From: Desulforhopalus sp.
GTDB lineage: Bacteria; Desulfobacterota; Desulfobulbia; Desulfobulbales; Desulfocapsaceae
Reading direction: 5' to 3'
Assembly: GCA_030247675.1 (NCBI GenBank)
Contig: JAOTRX010000002.1
Span: 1,054,001-1,118,000 of the forward strand
Length of the DNA stretch: 64,000 bases
Below, in pieces: positions 8,540 through 17,900 of this stretch. A model generated the notes under the pieces. It was given only the letters and a program-made list of their open reading frames with translations. It did not search any database and had not been told where the DNA came from. The position numbers and the translations under genes are program-made. Positions within the stretch are counted from its first letter, which is position 1, and every line of letters begins with the position of its first letter.

Positions 8540-9040
8540 GTGGCACTAAACAAACCGGACAAAGAGACGCTGGACCGCTGGCACCGCAACGAGGGCAAGA
8601 CCGAACCGCCCCGGCGCGGGCCTGGTGCGCCCGAGGGCAACCAGAACCGGCTGCGTCACGGCATCTTCGCCGACCGTTGCCTGACGCCGGAAGAGAAGGT
8701 CATGTTCGACGCGATCATCGACCGCCTCAACCAGGACTTCGAGTTCAACAAGTCCAGCGACTTCCTGCAGGTGGAGCTGGTGGGCGTCTACTCGGTGAAG
8801 CTGGTCCGCGCCCAGATCGAGGGGAACACCGACGCCGCCGAGAAGCTCGACCGGATGATCCGCTGCCACATGAAGGATCTCAAGACCACCAAGATCGCCC
8901 GTGAGGGTGAGGAGCCGAAAGGTCCGCAGACCTCTCCGGCGGAATGGGCGGCGGCGCTGCTTGAGAAGGTGGCCGAGGCCGCCAACGCCTCAGCCACGAA
9001 AACCTCCGGCCGCAAGAAACGCGGAAAGAATTGCGGATAA
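8540..9040 (+). CDS. Terminase small subunit-like protein
   Basis: A 166-aa protein with the recurring small-terminase N-terminal signature: a basic proline-rich lead, GAPEGNQNRLRHGIF and then TPEEK. In packaging proteins of this kind it precedes a helical DNA-binding region. The rest is helical with a Lys/Arg-rich tail (SGRKKRGKNCG). It would bind phage DNA and guide the large terminase to the packaging site. The start is GTG 8540 with a weak upstream AGGAT. It lies behind promoter copy B and stem-loop. It is separated from the large terminase (11826) by the recombinase block on the opposite strand, which is unusual because the two subunits are normally adjacent. That suggests the integration block was inserted between them. 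Confidence 0.65.
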   Translation: MALNKPDKETLDRWHRNEGKTEPPRRGPGAPEGNQNRLRHGIFADRCLTPEEKVMFDAIIDRLNQDFEFNKSSDFLQVELVGVYSVKLVRAQIEGNTDAAEKLDRMIRCHMKDLKTTKIAREGEEPKGPQTSPAEWAAALLEKVAEAANASATKTSGRKKRGKNCG

Positions 9041-9234
9041 CACCATGGAGGGCTTTTCCGATGACCCCGGCACACGGCGACTTGCAGCAGACAGCTTCAC
9101 CAGGAATTGCGGATAAGACGTGTTCCTTGCACTTTCGGAATCGGCATTCACCGGCCGTCGATCATCATTTCCACTCCTCGACTTCCTCCTGCAGCTCCCG
9201 ATATCCGCTTGGCATGTGTGCGCATAAGCCGAAC

Positions 9235-9441
9235 CGCATAAGCCAAGCAGATATAGGCATGTTCACGCCGGGGCTCTCTCACATAACCCAAGTAGATATT
9301 GGCATGTCGAGACCCAGGCCGAACCGGACAAGCCCCGCAAACAGCCATTCCTTCGGCAACGGCCCTCGCATATGCCAAGCAGATATTGCCATGTGTGTTC
9401 CGCGCCCGGAGCGCACAAGCCAAGCAGTTATAGCGATGTGC
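9235..9441. repeat. 45-bp tandem repeat array beside recombinases (possible attP arm sites)
   Basis: Units of about 30 bp with core GCCAAGCAGATATaGGCATG recur at 9235, 9280, 9325 (degenerate), 9367 and 9412, a period of 42-45 bp. An inverted copy lies at 9200-9223. Read on the minus strand they give an open 15-residue periodic peptide (HANICLAYA-like). The array lies in the 600-bp space 9041-9640, immediately downstream of the minus-strand tyrosine recombinase. The rest of that space shows no convincing gene. Arm-type binding sites of an attachment region are the leading reading; a small repetitive protein on the minus strand is the alternative. Confidence 0.6.
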
Positions 9442-9640
9442 GGCCGACAGACAGCGAAGGAGAAATTCCGGTCAATCGATATTTCCCGCCCCACCCGGGA
9501 TGTAGAGACCCTCCGTCATGATCATTCATCATCGGCGGATGTGTTCTTCTGCGGGCACTGTCATTCACTGTCTTCGACACTGTCTCGCCCAACGAAAACA
9601 GGAGCAGCCGAGGCCGCTCCCATCGTCGGGTCCGGAAGGA

Positions 9641-10555
9641 TCAAAGGCGTTCGAGGGCTTCCTCGAGCTGACTGTCCACGAGGTGGGTGTAGATCTGGGT
9701 GGTGGACACGTCCCGGTGCCCCAAGGCCCGCTGCACCACGAGCAGGTCATTGGTCGCGCCGTAGAGGTGGGTGGCGAAGGTATGCCGCAGCCCGTGCGGC
9801 GTCAGTTCCTTTTCGATCCCGGCCTTCCGCAGCCAGTGGGCGAGCCGGTTGGCTATCTGCCGCTGGCAGAGTCTGCCGTCCCGGTTCGACAGGAACAGGG
9901 CTTCCATTTCTGGGCGGCCGTGTCGACGACGCTCGGCCAGGTAACGGCGCAGCAATGTGCGGAGGTCGGTCTTGATGAACTTGACCTGCGGCACATTCCC
10001 CTTGGCCCGCACCCGCAGATGCTTGGCGTCGAGGTCGATGTCATCCATGTCGAGCGCGGCCAGCTCGCCAAGCCTGATCCCCGTGCCCAGCAACACCTCG
10101 ATCATGGCGCGGTCGCGCAGCGTGGAGAAATCGGTCCGCCCCTTGAGTTCCTTGAGCAGACGTTTCTTTTCGGCGGTAGTCAGGAAGACCGGCAGCTTTC
10201 TCGGCAGCCGATGCATGCGGATAGACCGGGCCGGGTTGCTACCGACCACGCCCGTCTCGGCGGCCCAGGCGAAAAAGGCCCGCACCGCCGCCTTCATCCG
10301 ATGGAGCGAGGCCGCCGAGCGTGGGCCTCGCTCACTCTCAGTGACCGCCCCGGCGGAAAACACCTGGTCGAGGAACCCGACCGTGACCTCCCGGCAGACG
10401 ATCCCAGGGACCAGCTTCCCGGCCACGCGGGCCACCAGGGCGAGGTCCCGGCGGTATGCGGCTATGGTCGCCGGGGAGCGTCCTTCGGCCGACAGGCGGG
10501 CACAGAACGCCTCTGTCGCGCCCGTCAGATCGAGGTCAGCCGTTCGGTTGGTCAT
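9641..10555 (-). CDS. Tyrosine recombinase (XerC/D-like phage integrase)
   Basis: A complete 304-aa site-specific recombinase. The N-terminal SAM-like core-binding domain covers about residues 1-110. The catalytic domain carries the Arg in GTGIRLGEL (about 161), a Lys in the beta-hairpin region (VKFIKTD), the box II motif HGLRHTFATH (about 256), a second His in LGHRD and the Tyr nucleophile in TQIYTHL (about 291). All catalytic residues are present. It starts at ATG 10555, preceded by GGAG, and overlaps the upstream partner gene by 20 bp. Reading leftwards, it points at the 45-bp repeat array, the usual arrangement of int next to attP. It would integrate and excise the element, or resolve multimers if the element replicates as a plasmid. 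Confidence 0.88.
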   Translation of the reverse strand: MTNRTADLDLTGATEAFCARLSAEGRSPATIAAYRRDLALVARVAGKLVPGIVCREVTVGFLDQVFSAGAVTESERGPRSAASLHRMKAAVRAFFAWAAETGVVGSNPARSIRMHRLPRKLPVFLTTAEKKRLLKELKGRTDFSTLRDRAMIEVLLGTGIRLGELAALDMDDIDLDAKHLRVRAKGNVPQVKFIKTDLRTLLRRYLAERRRHGRPEMEALFLSNRDGRLCQRQIANRLAHWLRKAGIEKELTPHGLRHTFATHLYGATNDLLVVQRALGHRDVSTTQIYTHLVDSQLEEALERL

Positions 10556-10910
10556 CGCTGGACTCCTTCACCCGGCTGTGGCCCATGGGCGTGCTCTTGG
10601 GCAGCGGCAGCTCCTCGATGCGCCCCGACTCCCTGGCCCAGACCATCATCATGCGGAAAACCCGGACGGTCTTGGCAATGGTGCGCTCGGCCCGCTCCTT
10701 GCCGTCAGGGAGTTTGAGCAGCAGGTCGGACTTGTAGAACTTTCCGACCTGGGGAAGCCGGATCTCGGCGAGCTGGCGATCCGCGCCGAAGAAGGCCTCC
10801 ACCACGTCGAGGTCCTTCCGGTAGGTGTAAAGGGTCCGCTCTTTCTTTCCGGATTCCCGCAGGTAGCCGATGAAAGCCTCTGCGGCTTGATGCACGGTGC
10901 ATTCGGTCAT
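10536..10910 (-). CDS. Recombinase core-binding-domain protein lacking a catalytic domain
   Basis: A 124-aa protein resembling only the N-terminal SAM-like core-binding domain of tyrosine recombinases: AAEAFIGYLRESGKKERTL, then TYRKDLDVVEAFFG and a helix rich in Arg, with MMMVWARE near the point where the catalytic domain would begin. No Arg-His-Arg-Tyr catalytic domain follows. Instead the gene ends inside the next recombinase gene (20-bp overlap). The start ATG 10910 has a good GGAGA ribosome site, so it looks translated rather than decayed. It could be a remnant of a second integrase or a regulatory partner that occupies core sites and tunes recombination. Confidence 0.65.
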   Translation of the reverse strand: MTECTVHQAAEAFIGYLRESGKKERTLYTYRKDLDVVEAFFGADRQLAEIRLPQVGKFYKSDLLLKLPDGKERAERTIAKTVRVFRMMMVWARESGRIEELPLPKSTPMGHSRVKESSDDQPNG

Positions 10911-10943
10911 GTCGATGTCTCCTTTGTTGGTGGCCCGGTGTGT

Positions 10944-11138
10944 TCAGGACAGAAACTCGTCCAGCTCCCGCAGCAGTTCCTCGACGTGGCCGAGGGAGCC
11001 GACGCTCGCCCAGGTGATGTCCGGCTGCTTCGCGTCCGCTTCGAGCTTGCCGCGAATGCCCTCTATCAGCCGGGTGATGTTCTCCTGCTTTTCTCTGTAC
11101 GCCTTGAGTGCCTGCTGGCGGTTTCTGTCGTAGGTCAT
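10944..11138 (-). CDS. Small charged protein upstream of the recombinases
   Basis: A 64-aa protein beginning MTYDRNRQQALKAYREKQEN, mostly one long charged helix followed by a short C-terminal helix (VEELLRELDEFL). ATG 11138 is preferred over an upstream start because GGAGG (complement of 11145-11149) is correctly spaced. It is the first gene of the minus-strand recombinase operon and could be an excisionase-like or regulatory factor, but it shows no recognisable HTH. The 140 bp between it and the divergent lipoprotein gene should contain the two opposed promoters; I see no clear consensus boxes. Confidence 0.5.
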   Translation of the reverse strand: MTYDRNRQQALKAYREKQENITRLIEGIRGKLEADAKQPDITWASVGSLGHVEELLRELDEFLS

Positions 11139-11278
11139 GGCCTGCCTCCGGTTCCGGTTTTCTTGGATGCGGGACCATCCCGCGTCACATCCAATGACGC
11201 TTCTATTTCGTTGGAAATCAAGTGTTTGCAGAGATCTTTCTGCATGTGCCCCAAACCCATAAACCAAAGGAGATCAAC

Positions 11279-11551
11279 ATGTTGAAGAAGACACTCGAAT
11301 GGACCATCCCGCTGGTCCTGGCCGGGATCATGACCGGCTGCGCCACCTACCGGCCTCCGGCCCAGATCCAGTCGGCGGTGGCCACCGTCAACCGCCACAC
11401 ACCCGAGTATGTGACCGAGGCCAACAAGGCGCTGCGCGAGGTCGGCCACCCGGACGCCGAACGCTTGACCGGTGTCGGCCTGCGCTTGCAGACCGCCGTG
11501 GACGCCCTTGACCAGTGGGCCAACGGCTCGAACCAGGAGGCAGGCCAATGA
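11279..11551 (+). CDS. Small lipoprotein (possible o-spanin-like)
   Basis: A 90-aa protein with a signal peptide and lipobox: two Lys near the N-terminus, a hydrophobic stretch (IPLVLAGIM) and T-G-C at about residue 21. The Met at -3 is slightly atypical. The mature part is a short helical domain ending in a Gln/Glu-rich tail. GGAG precedes ATG 11279. It overlaps the next gene by 4 bp (ATGA), and that gene overlaps the large terminase, so all three are coupled. Outer-membrane lipoproteins of this size in phages are often spanins needed for the last step of lysis. A host-surface modifier (exclusion) is also possible. This indicates a Gram-negative host. Confidence 0.6.
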   Translation: MLKKTLEWTIPLVLAGIMTGCATYRPPAQIQSAVATVNRHTPEYVTEANKALREVGHPDAERLTGVGLRLQTAVDALDQWANGSNQEAGQ

Positions 11552-11826
11552 AAGAGATCCTTCAGGAAAACAGCGATGCCGTCCGCCAGGCCGGTGAGGC
11601 CCTGGTCGAAATCGGCACCGAGCTGGCGGCTGGACGGATAGAGAACGCCCTCGGCCGTCTGGAAGCGGCCCAGCAGCAGTACCTGGCCTGGGCGGAGTTG
11701 GACCAGGCCATCATCGACATTCAGGAAGCTGTCCACGACCGGAAGAACACCCTGGCCGTGCAGCAGATCCTGACGGAACTGGTGAGCACCATCCTCGGCA
11801 ACGCCTTGAGGACGGGAATGCACTGA
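11548..11826 (+). CDS. Small coiled-coil phage protein upstream of terminase
   Basis: A 92-aa Ala/Glu/Gln-rich, almost entirely helical protein (for example EALVEIGTELAAGRIENALG). It has no transmembrane segment or enzyme motif. Its start overlaps the lipoprotein stop, and its stop codon overlaps the terminase start (TGATG at 11824-11828). I do not recognise the family. Position suggests either a partner of the lipoprotein in lysis or a packaging accessory. Confidence 0.55.
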   Translation: MKEILQENSDAVRQAGEALVEIGTELAAGRIENALGRLEAAQQQYLAWAELDQAIIDIQEAVHDRKNTLAVQQILTELVSTILGNALRTGMH

Positions 11827-13349
11827 TGGCGGTAACCGACAAGGAGCGCAAACTCGCGGCGACCCTGAGCGATCCCGTGTTGTGGGGGCAAGCCTACCTC
11901 TACAACCGGGATGGCTCAGGCCGCGACTACTGGCCGCACCAGGTGGAGGACCTGCGCTGCCCGGCCAAGAACATCATCCACCTCGACGGCCGGGACGTGG
12001 GAAAGTCCATTGTGCTCTCGACCGACGCGCTCCATTACGCCTTCACCACCCGGGGCGGCCAGGGCCTCATCGCGGCTCCGCACCAGGGGCACCTCGATAC
12101 CATCATCGAGGAGATCGAGTTCCAGCTCGACACCAACCCGGATCTGATGAACAGCATTGCCCTGACCAAGTACGGCAAGCCCAAGATCCACCGCAAACCC
12201 TATTTCCGCCTGGAGTTCACCAACGGTTCGGTGCTCTATTTCCGCCCGGCCGGGGCTTATGGCGACGCCTTCCGGTCCCTGCACGTGGGCCGCGTCTGGG
12301 TCGATGAAGGAGCCTGGCTGACCGAACGGGCCTGGAAGGCGCTGCGCCAGTGCCTCAAGGCCGGGGGGACGCTACGCATCTACTCAACGCCCAACGGCCT
12401 GCGCGACACCACCTATTACCGGCTCACCTCATCGGAGCAGTTCCATGTGTTCCGCTGGCCGTCCTGGCTCAACCCCCTGTGGACCGAAGATCGCGAAGCC
12501 GAACTGCTGGAGTTCTACGGTGGCCGCGACAGCTCCGGTTGGCAGCACGAGGTGGCCGGTGAACACGGCAAGCCCTCCTATGGGGCCTTCAATGTCGAGC
12601 AGTTCAACCTCTGTCGGCAGGATCTGCTGGAGTACCAGAAGATCGTCATCACCGATTCCGAGATGCGCGACTGCGACACCGAGGAAGCGGCCCATGACCG
12701 GCTGGAGATGCTGCTTAACCTCACGCCCCGCAGCGGTCAGTTCTGGGTCGGCGGCGACCTGGGCTACACCAACGATCCCACCGAGATTGTCGTATTCCAG
12801 GAGTTGGAGATCGGCGAGCGGACGCTGCTGAAAATGATCCTGCGCGTCCATCTCGAACACGTTTCCTATCCGCACATCGCCCAGATCATCGCGCTGCTGG
12901 AGCGTTACTACACCCCGGCGGGCATCGGCGTGGACAACGGCGGAAACGGTCTGGCCGTGGTTCAGGAATTGCTCACCCTGGACAAGTACAAAGGGCTGGA
13001 GCTGGAAGGCAGGCTCAAGGGATACGACTTCGGCGGCATGACCCGGCTGGCGGTGCGGGACGGCAAGGAAATCAAGAAGCGGACCAAGGAGCTGATGACC
13101 AGCCTCATCAACGGAGCTCTGCAACGCAAGCAGCTCATTTTCCCCTCGGACGACCTGGAGGTGGAAGACCAGTTCACCACCCACACCTACACCCTGCGGG
13201 ACGGCAAAATCATCTATTCCAAGGGCAACGACCACATCATCGACGCGGTGCGCTGCGCCATGCTGATCCGGGAGGAAGGCAACCTCGACCCGGTCGGCGA
13301 AGAGGTGGTTTCGCTCAAGCCGGTCCTCACCAATCCGGTCTTCATCTGA
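11826..13349 (+). CDS. terL: Terminase large subunit
   Basis: Packaging motor and nuclease of 507 aa. ATPase half: a Walker A variant GRDVGKS (about 55-61), a Walker B hydrophobic run ending VDE (about 157-161) and a coupling motif near YSTPNG (about 185). Nuclease half: RNase H-like acidic residues in GGDLGYTND (about 310), DNGGNG (about 372) and DHIIDAVR (about 468). Both domains are intact and the length is normal. It packages DNA into the prohead through the portal encoded next. Its start overlaps the preceding small gene, and the following portal gene is separated by promoter element C. Confidence 0.9.
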   Translation: MAVTDKERKLAATLSDPVLWGQAYLYNRDGSGRDYWPHQVEDLRCPAKNIIHLDGRDVGKSIVLSTDALHYAFTTRGGQGLIAAPHQGHLDTIIEEIEFQLDTNPDLMNSIALTKYGKPKIHRKPYFRLEFTNGSVLYFRPAGAYGDAFRSLHVGRVWVDEGAWLTERAWKALRQCLKAGGTLRIYSTPNGLRDTTYYRLTSSEQFHVFRWPSWLNPLWTEDREAELLEFYGGRDSSGWQHEVAGEHGKPSYGAFNVEQFNLCRQDLLEYQKIVITDSEMRDCDTEEAAHDRLEMLLNLTPRSGQFWVGGDLGYTNDPTEIVVFQELEIGERTLLKMILRVHLEHVSYPHIAQIIALLERYYTPAGIGVDNGGNGLAVVQELLTLDKYKGLELEGRLKGYDFGGMTRLAVRDGKEIKKRTKELMTSLINGALQRKQLIFPSDDLEVEDQFTTHTYTLRDGKIIYSKGNDHIIDAVRCAMLIREEGNLDPVGEEVVSLKPVLTNPVFI

Positions 13350-13357
13350 TCGCATCC

Positions 13358-13389
13358 TCCGACGCTTTCCACCCCGCTCCGGTAAGTAA
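13358..13389 (+). promoter_or_regulatory. Phage bipartite promoter element, copy C, with stem-loop
   Basis: TCCGACGC (from 13358) and GCTCCGGTAAGTAA (13376-13389), starts 18 bp apart. A GC-rich stem CGGCCC / GGGCCG with an ACAC loop (13408-13423) follows. It lies between terminase and portal. Confidence 0.6.
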
Positions 13390-13463
13390 CCAGCATCCAG
13401 CCGGGTTCGGCCCACACGGGCCGGATGTGCGGCTGTCATGGCCGAAACTACCGAGAGGATCAC

Positions 13464-14972
13464 GTGGAAAGCACTGCCCATCAGGACGAACAACCCGAAA
13501 GCCTGGACACCACCGGCTTTGTCATCGCGCCGCTGGCCGCAGCGGCCGCGCTCGACTCGGCCGCCTTCAGCAAGGTCAACGCCGCAGAAGCAATTCCGGC
13601 CACCTGGGAAGAACGCGCCCGCAAGGCCTGGGAATACTACGTCGAGGAGCCGCTGGTGAAGAATTGCGTCAACTCCTGGCGCACCTTCGCCGTGGGCGAC
13701 GAGATCAAAATCACCAGCGATGACGAGACCCTCAAGGAGCAGGCACTGGAGGCCGCCTGGCGGTTGAACATCACGCAATTCATCAAGGACATGGTTCTTC
13801 AGCTCCTGGTGAAAGGTGACGCCATCGGCTTCAAGCGCTTCACCAAGTCCGGCCAGGACATCGAGGAACTGGTCTGCGTCAACCCGGTTTCGGTCAAAGT
13901 CAAATACGCCCAGGGCGAGCTGATCGAGGCCCGGCAATTTCCCGAGGACACCCCCGGCGGCGGGGAATCCATCCCGCTGCCCGTCGAGCAGGTGGTCCAC
14001 CTCAAATGGGACGCACCGGCCTTTTCGCCCCGGGGCAACTCCCTCGTGCTTCCCGCCTTTCAAGCCATCGAACTGCTGCGCGACTACCGCCGGGCCGAAC
14101 AGGCCATCGCCAAGCGCTGGGCCACGCCATTTCGCCTGCTCAAGGTGGGCGGCGCGTTCGGCCAGAAGATGGTGATGCCGGACCAGCGGATGCTCGAACA
14201 GGTTCGTGACATGGTCAACAAGATGGACATGAAAAGCGGCCTGGTGGTCCCGTTCTACGTCAACGTCGAAACCCACGGCACCGACGGCCAGGTCCTCAAC
14301 GTCGAGGACAAGGTCAAGGAGGTGAAGGAAGACATCGTGGTGGCCCTGGGGCTTTCACGCTCGCTGGTGACCGGCGACGGCCCGAATTTCGCCACCGCCT
14401 CGGTGAGCATGCAGAAGATGATGGTCATGATCCGCGAAATCAAACAGGCCGCACGCAAGCTCCTCGACTGGGTGTTCGACGACTGGATGGATCTGAACGG
14501 CCACGGCGACAAGAGCATCCAGTTCATCTTCAACGACCTCGACCCCAGCGACGCGGTCGATTTCAAGAAACTCCTCATCGAACTCTACGACCGCAAGCTC
14601 ATCAGCCGCTCCAGCCTTCAGCTCAAGATGGATCTGGACCCGGACATAGAGGCTGCCAACCGCGAGACAGAACGTAAGCAGATCGACCTGATGGACGAGA
14701 AGCAGGTGAAGCCAGTGGTGGATATGGTCGTCTCCGGCATTCTCAGCGTGCCTCGCGCTCGGAAGATGCTTGGGATTCCGGCCGAGGACGATGAACCCAC
14801 GGCGGAGGCGGCTTTGGTCTGGTCGGGCGACCTGGAGTCCACCGGCGACGCAGCTGTGTGCGACGAATGCAGCCATTTCATTGCTGACACCAACCACTGC
14901 CGGGTCCACAACAGCGAGCGCACCTTCGACGCCCCGGCCTGTCGCTTCATCGACCGCCGGGAGCCCCGCTGA
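13464..14972 (+). CDS. Portal protein
   Basis: A 502-aa protein that would form the 12-subunit ring through which DNA enters the head and to which the tail joins. The gene lies directly between terminase and the MuF-type head protein, the standard order. The helical core around residues 200-320 carries typical portal segments (FQAIELLRDYRRAEQAIAKR; MVMIREIKQAARKL). GTG 13464 is chosen for the AGAGGA upstream; an ATG at 13425 would add 13 residues with no ribosome site. The C-terminal 60 residues contain a Cys-rich patch (CDEC, then Cys and His spaced to a last Cys), an unusual possible zinc site. It overlaps the next gene by 1 bp. Confidence 0.8.
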   Translation: MESTAHQDEQPESLDTTGFVIAPLAAAAALDSAAFSKVNAAEAIPATWEERARKAWEYYVEEPLVKNCVNSWRTFAVGDEIKITSDDETLKEQALEAAWRLNITQFIKDMVLQLLVKGDAIGFKRFTKSGQDIEELVCVNPVSVKVKYAQGELIEARQFPEDTPGGGESIPLPVEQVVHLKWDAPAFSPRGNSLVLPAFQAIELLRDYRRAEQAIAKRWATPFRLLKVGGAFGQKMVMPDQRMLEQVRDMVNKMDMKSGLVVPFYVNVETHGTDGQVLNVEDKVKEVKEDIVVALGLSRSLVTGDGPNFATASVSMQKMMVMIREIKQAARKLLDWVFDDWMDLNGHGDKSIQFIFNDLDPSDAVDFKKLLIELYDRKLISRSSLQLKMDLDPDIEAANRETERKQIDLMDEKQVKPVVDMVVSGILSVPRARKMLGIPAEDDEPTAEAALVWSGDLESTGDAAVCDECSHFIADTNHCRVHNSERTFDAPACRFIDRREPR

Positions 14973-17900
14973 TGCCATCGGACCTGAAGCAGCGCATCCA
15001 GGCGGCCACCCTGAAGAGCCTGACGGCCCGCAACCGCTACAACGACCAGGTTACGGCCCAGCTTACCCAGGCGCTGAAACAGGCCGAAGACGAGGTCGGC
15101 CGCGCCATCCTCCAGTACCGCTCCCTCGGCTCCCTGCCGGACAACAAGCTCGCCGCGCTCAAGGGGCTGGAAAAGCTCCAGCTCGAACTCGACGACAGCA
15201 TGAAGCGGCTCAAGCGGGAGCAGACCCTGGTCTTTCGCAAGACGACCAAGGACTCCTTCAAGCTCGGCATCCAGCAGGGAATCGGAGAGCTCGCCGACGC
15301 GGCGCTGCCGTTCTACGCCGACCTCAAGCCCGAAGGCATCGATAAGCTGGCCACCAAGGTGTTCACCATCGTCGACACCAATGCCCTCGACTTCATGGCG
15401 CAGTACAACCTCACACTCGCCGGTGACGTTCACCGCGAACTCGCAGGCGGCATCAAGCGCACCATCCTGAACGGCATCGCCACGGGCAAGGGAGCCGACG
15501 ACATCGTCCGGGACATGGGCAAGGTGATCATCGACAAGGATTCCTTTCGCCAGGCCGGAAGCCGGGTGTTCAGCAAGGCCCAGTACCGCATGGAGATGAT
15601 CGCCCGCACCGAGGTCCTCCGCGCCCACAACATGGGCAGGCTCAAGTTCCACGAGCGGGTCGGCATCCAGAAACTGGAATGGCTGGCCATGGAGGACGAG
15701 CGCATGTGCCCGGTCTGCGGCGGCCTGGACGGCAAGACCTTTCCCATCGACAAGTTCCCCCAGCAACCCGCGCACCCGCACTGCCGCTGCACAAATATCG
15801 TGGCCTGGCCGATGACCGTCTGTGGCAGCGAGATGGTCGCCAAGGCAGCCACCCAGGCATCGCAGGGGGACGCCTGCATTCTCCCGCCCCACGTACTGGA
15901 AGGCATGGCCGACGCCCAGGCCAAGGAGAACGCCAAGCTCAAGAGCGCCTTTGAAAACGGCGACATCGCCGACCTCGGCTCGCTGACGGTCAAACAGCTC
16001 CAGACCCTGGCGAAACAGAACGGCGTGGCCATCGCCCGGACCAAGGCCGATTTCATCAAGCTGCTCGATCTGGCCGAACCCGGGATCGATCACGGTGACC
16101 TGGCCGGAGCTGCGCTCAGCGCCAAGCTCAAGGACCACAAGATCGGCCTGCTGCGGACCAAGGAAGAACTGGTCGAATTGCTCGGACTGAAGCAGGCGGA
16201 GCTCAAACAGGCCAAGCTGCTCGCCGCCCAAATGGCAAAGATCCCTCCAGCCGAGGGCCTGGAGGGCATGACCGCCCAGCAGCTCAAGGAGATGGCGAAG
16301 GAGAACGGCATCTCCCTCAATATGACCAAACAGGAGACCATCGAGCTGCTCGACAAGCTGGAGCCCGGCGTGGATCACAGCGGCCTGATGGGCAAGGAAC
16401 TCGCGGCGGCCAAACAGAAGCACGGCATCGGCATCCTCAAAAACAAGCAGCAGCTCGTCGAGGCGCTGCAGAAGAAGGCCGGTGCCGACATGGCCGAGTC
16501 GGTCAAGAAAAAGGCCGTCGACGAGGCCAAGCAGAAGCTGGTCCAGAAACAGAAAACGGCACTCGAAGACGCCGCCAAGGCCGTGGTCGTTCCCGACACG
16601 CCGACCGGCTACAAGGACTTCCTCGACTCGATTGCCAAGGCGGAACAGGCGGTTTCCGGCGGCACCGATCTGCCCCAGGATCTGCTTGCGGCCCACAGCA
16701 AGGAAATCGCCCTTAAAAAACAGCTCTTCCAGGATCAGGTCGGCAAACTGAAATCGGCGGAGCTCAAGACGCTCGCCAAGGAGACCAAGGTACAGTATTG
16801 GCAATGGGCCAACAAAGACGAGCTGACCACGCTCTTCACCGAGACCGACCCGGCGAAAATCAAGGCGATTCAGGCCAGCATCGACACCAAGCATGCCGCC
16901 TGGGCCGAAAAGCATGGCGGCAAGAAGAAAACCGCTCCTGCCAAGCCCGCCACGCCGAAGAAAGATCCGCCGAAACCGGCTCCACAGCCGAGCCCGGTCA
17001 AGCCGCCCGAGGCCAAGATCGGCAAGAAAGGCGCGGAGTTCGCCACCATCGATACCGCGTGGCAGCAGAAGAGTACGCCTTCGAAGTTCAAAAAATCCGG
17101 CAAGGCCGCTGTCGGCGGCGCACACGAAAAGGAGTTCTGGACCGATGAGAACGGCGACAAATGGCTGTTCAAGCCCATTGGCCGCAAGGACGATGAGTTC
17201 ATCGCCTTCGGAGAGGAAGCAGCCTACAAGATCGGCCGCCTGATCGACCCCCATTCCATCGAGGTGCGCACCATCCAGTTGAACGGCCGCACCGGCTCCA
17301 TCCAGAAATGGCGTACCGATCTGCGGGACGACTTCGATTTTCGCAACATCCTGCCCCAGGATCTGACCACCATCGAACTGGAGCAGATCCAGCGCGAGCA
17401 TGTGGTCGATTGGCTGATCGCTAACCACGATGGACATTCCAAGCAGTTCATCCGTGCCCGGGACGGTCGCGTCTACGGCATCGACAAAGGCCAGGCCTTC
17501 AAGTTTCTGGGCCAGGACAAGCTCTCGCTCGACTATCACCCCAACGGCGTCTGCGGCGAGGAAGAGCCGTTTTACAACAAAGTCTTCCGGGCGGCCAAGG
17601 AAGGGAAGGTACGGGTCGATCCGAACGCGACCCTGCGCTACATCCAGGAAGTCGAAAAGATCGCCGACGAGGATTACCTCGATCTGCTGCGGCCCTACGC
17701 CGAGGGACGGTTTTCCAAGGACCCGGCCGGGCTGCGGCATTTCTACGATCTGGCCTTGGAGCGGAAACACAATCTCCGGCTGGACTTCGAAGGCTATTAC
17801 GCCGATGTGCTGGGGGATCGTGGCTTCCGGTTCGACAAGCTGAGCGCCGCCACCGGGAAGAAAAAGTTGCTCTCCTCCGCCGAAGAGACCCTGGTCGAGG

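Noticed and set aside
9200..9441. CRISPR array in the repeat region near the recombinases
   Set aside because: Repeats are degenerate, spacers are only about 15 bp, one unit is inverted, and no cas gene is near.
9041..9640. tRNA or other RNA gene in the gap
   Set aside because: No cloverleaf or CCA-type end could be found by eye; only the repeat array stands out.
13425..13464. Upstream ATG for the portal gene
   Set aside because: No ribosome site precedes ATG 13425, and it lies immediately after the stem-loop of promoter copy C; GTG 13464 has an AGAGGA at good spacing.
14618..17770. Long open reading frame (about 1050 codons) on the minus strand
   Set aside because: It is antisense to the portal/MuF genes, whose motifs are clear; in high-GC DNA a long antisense frame is expected from codon bias. 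The same applies to the minus-strand frames over 20563-22902 and 27002-29410.
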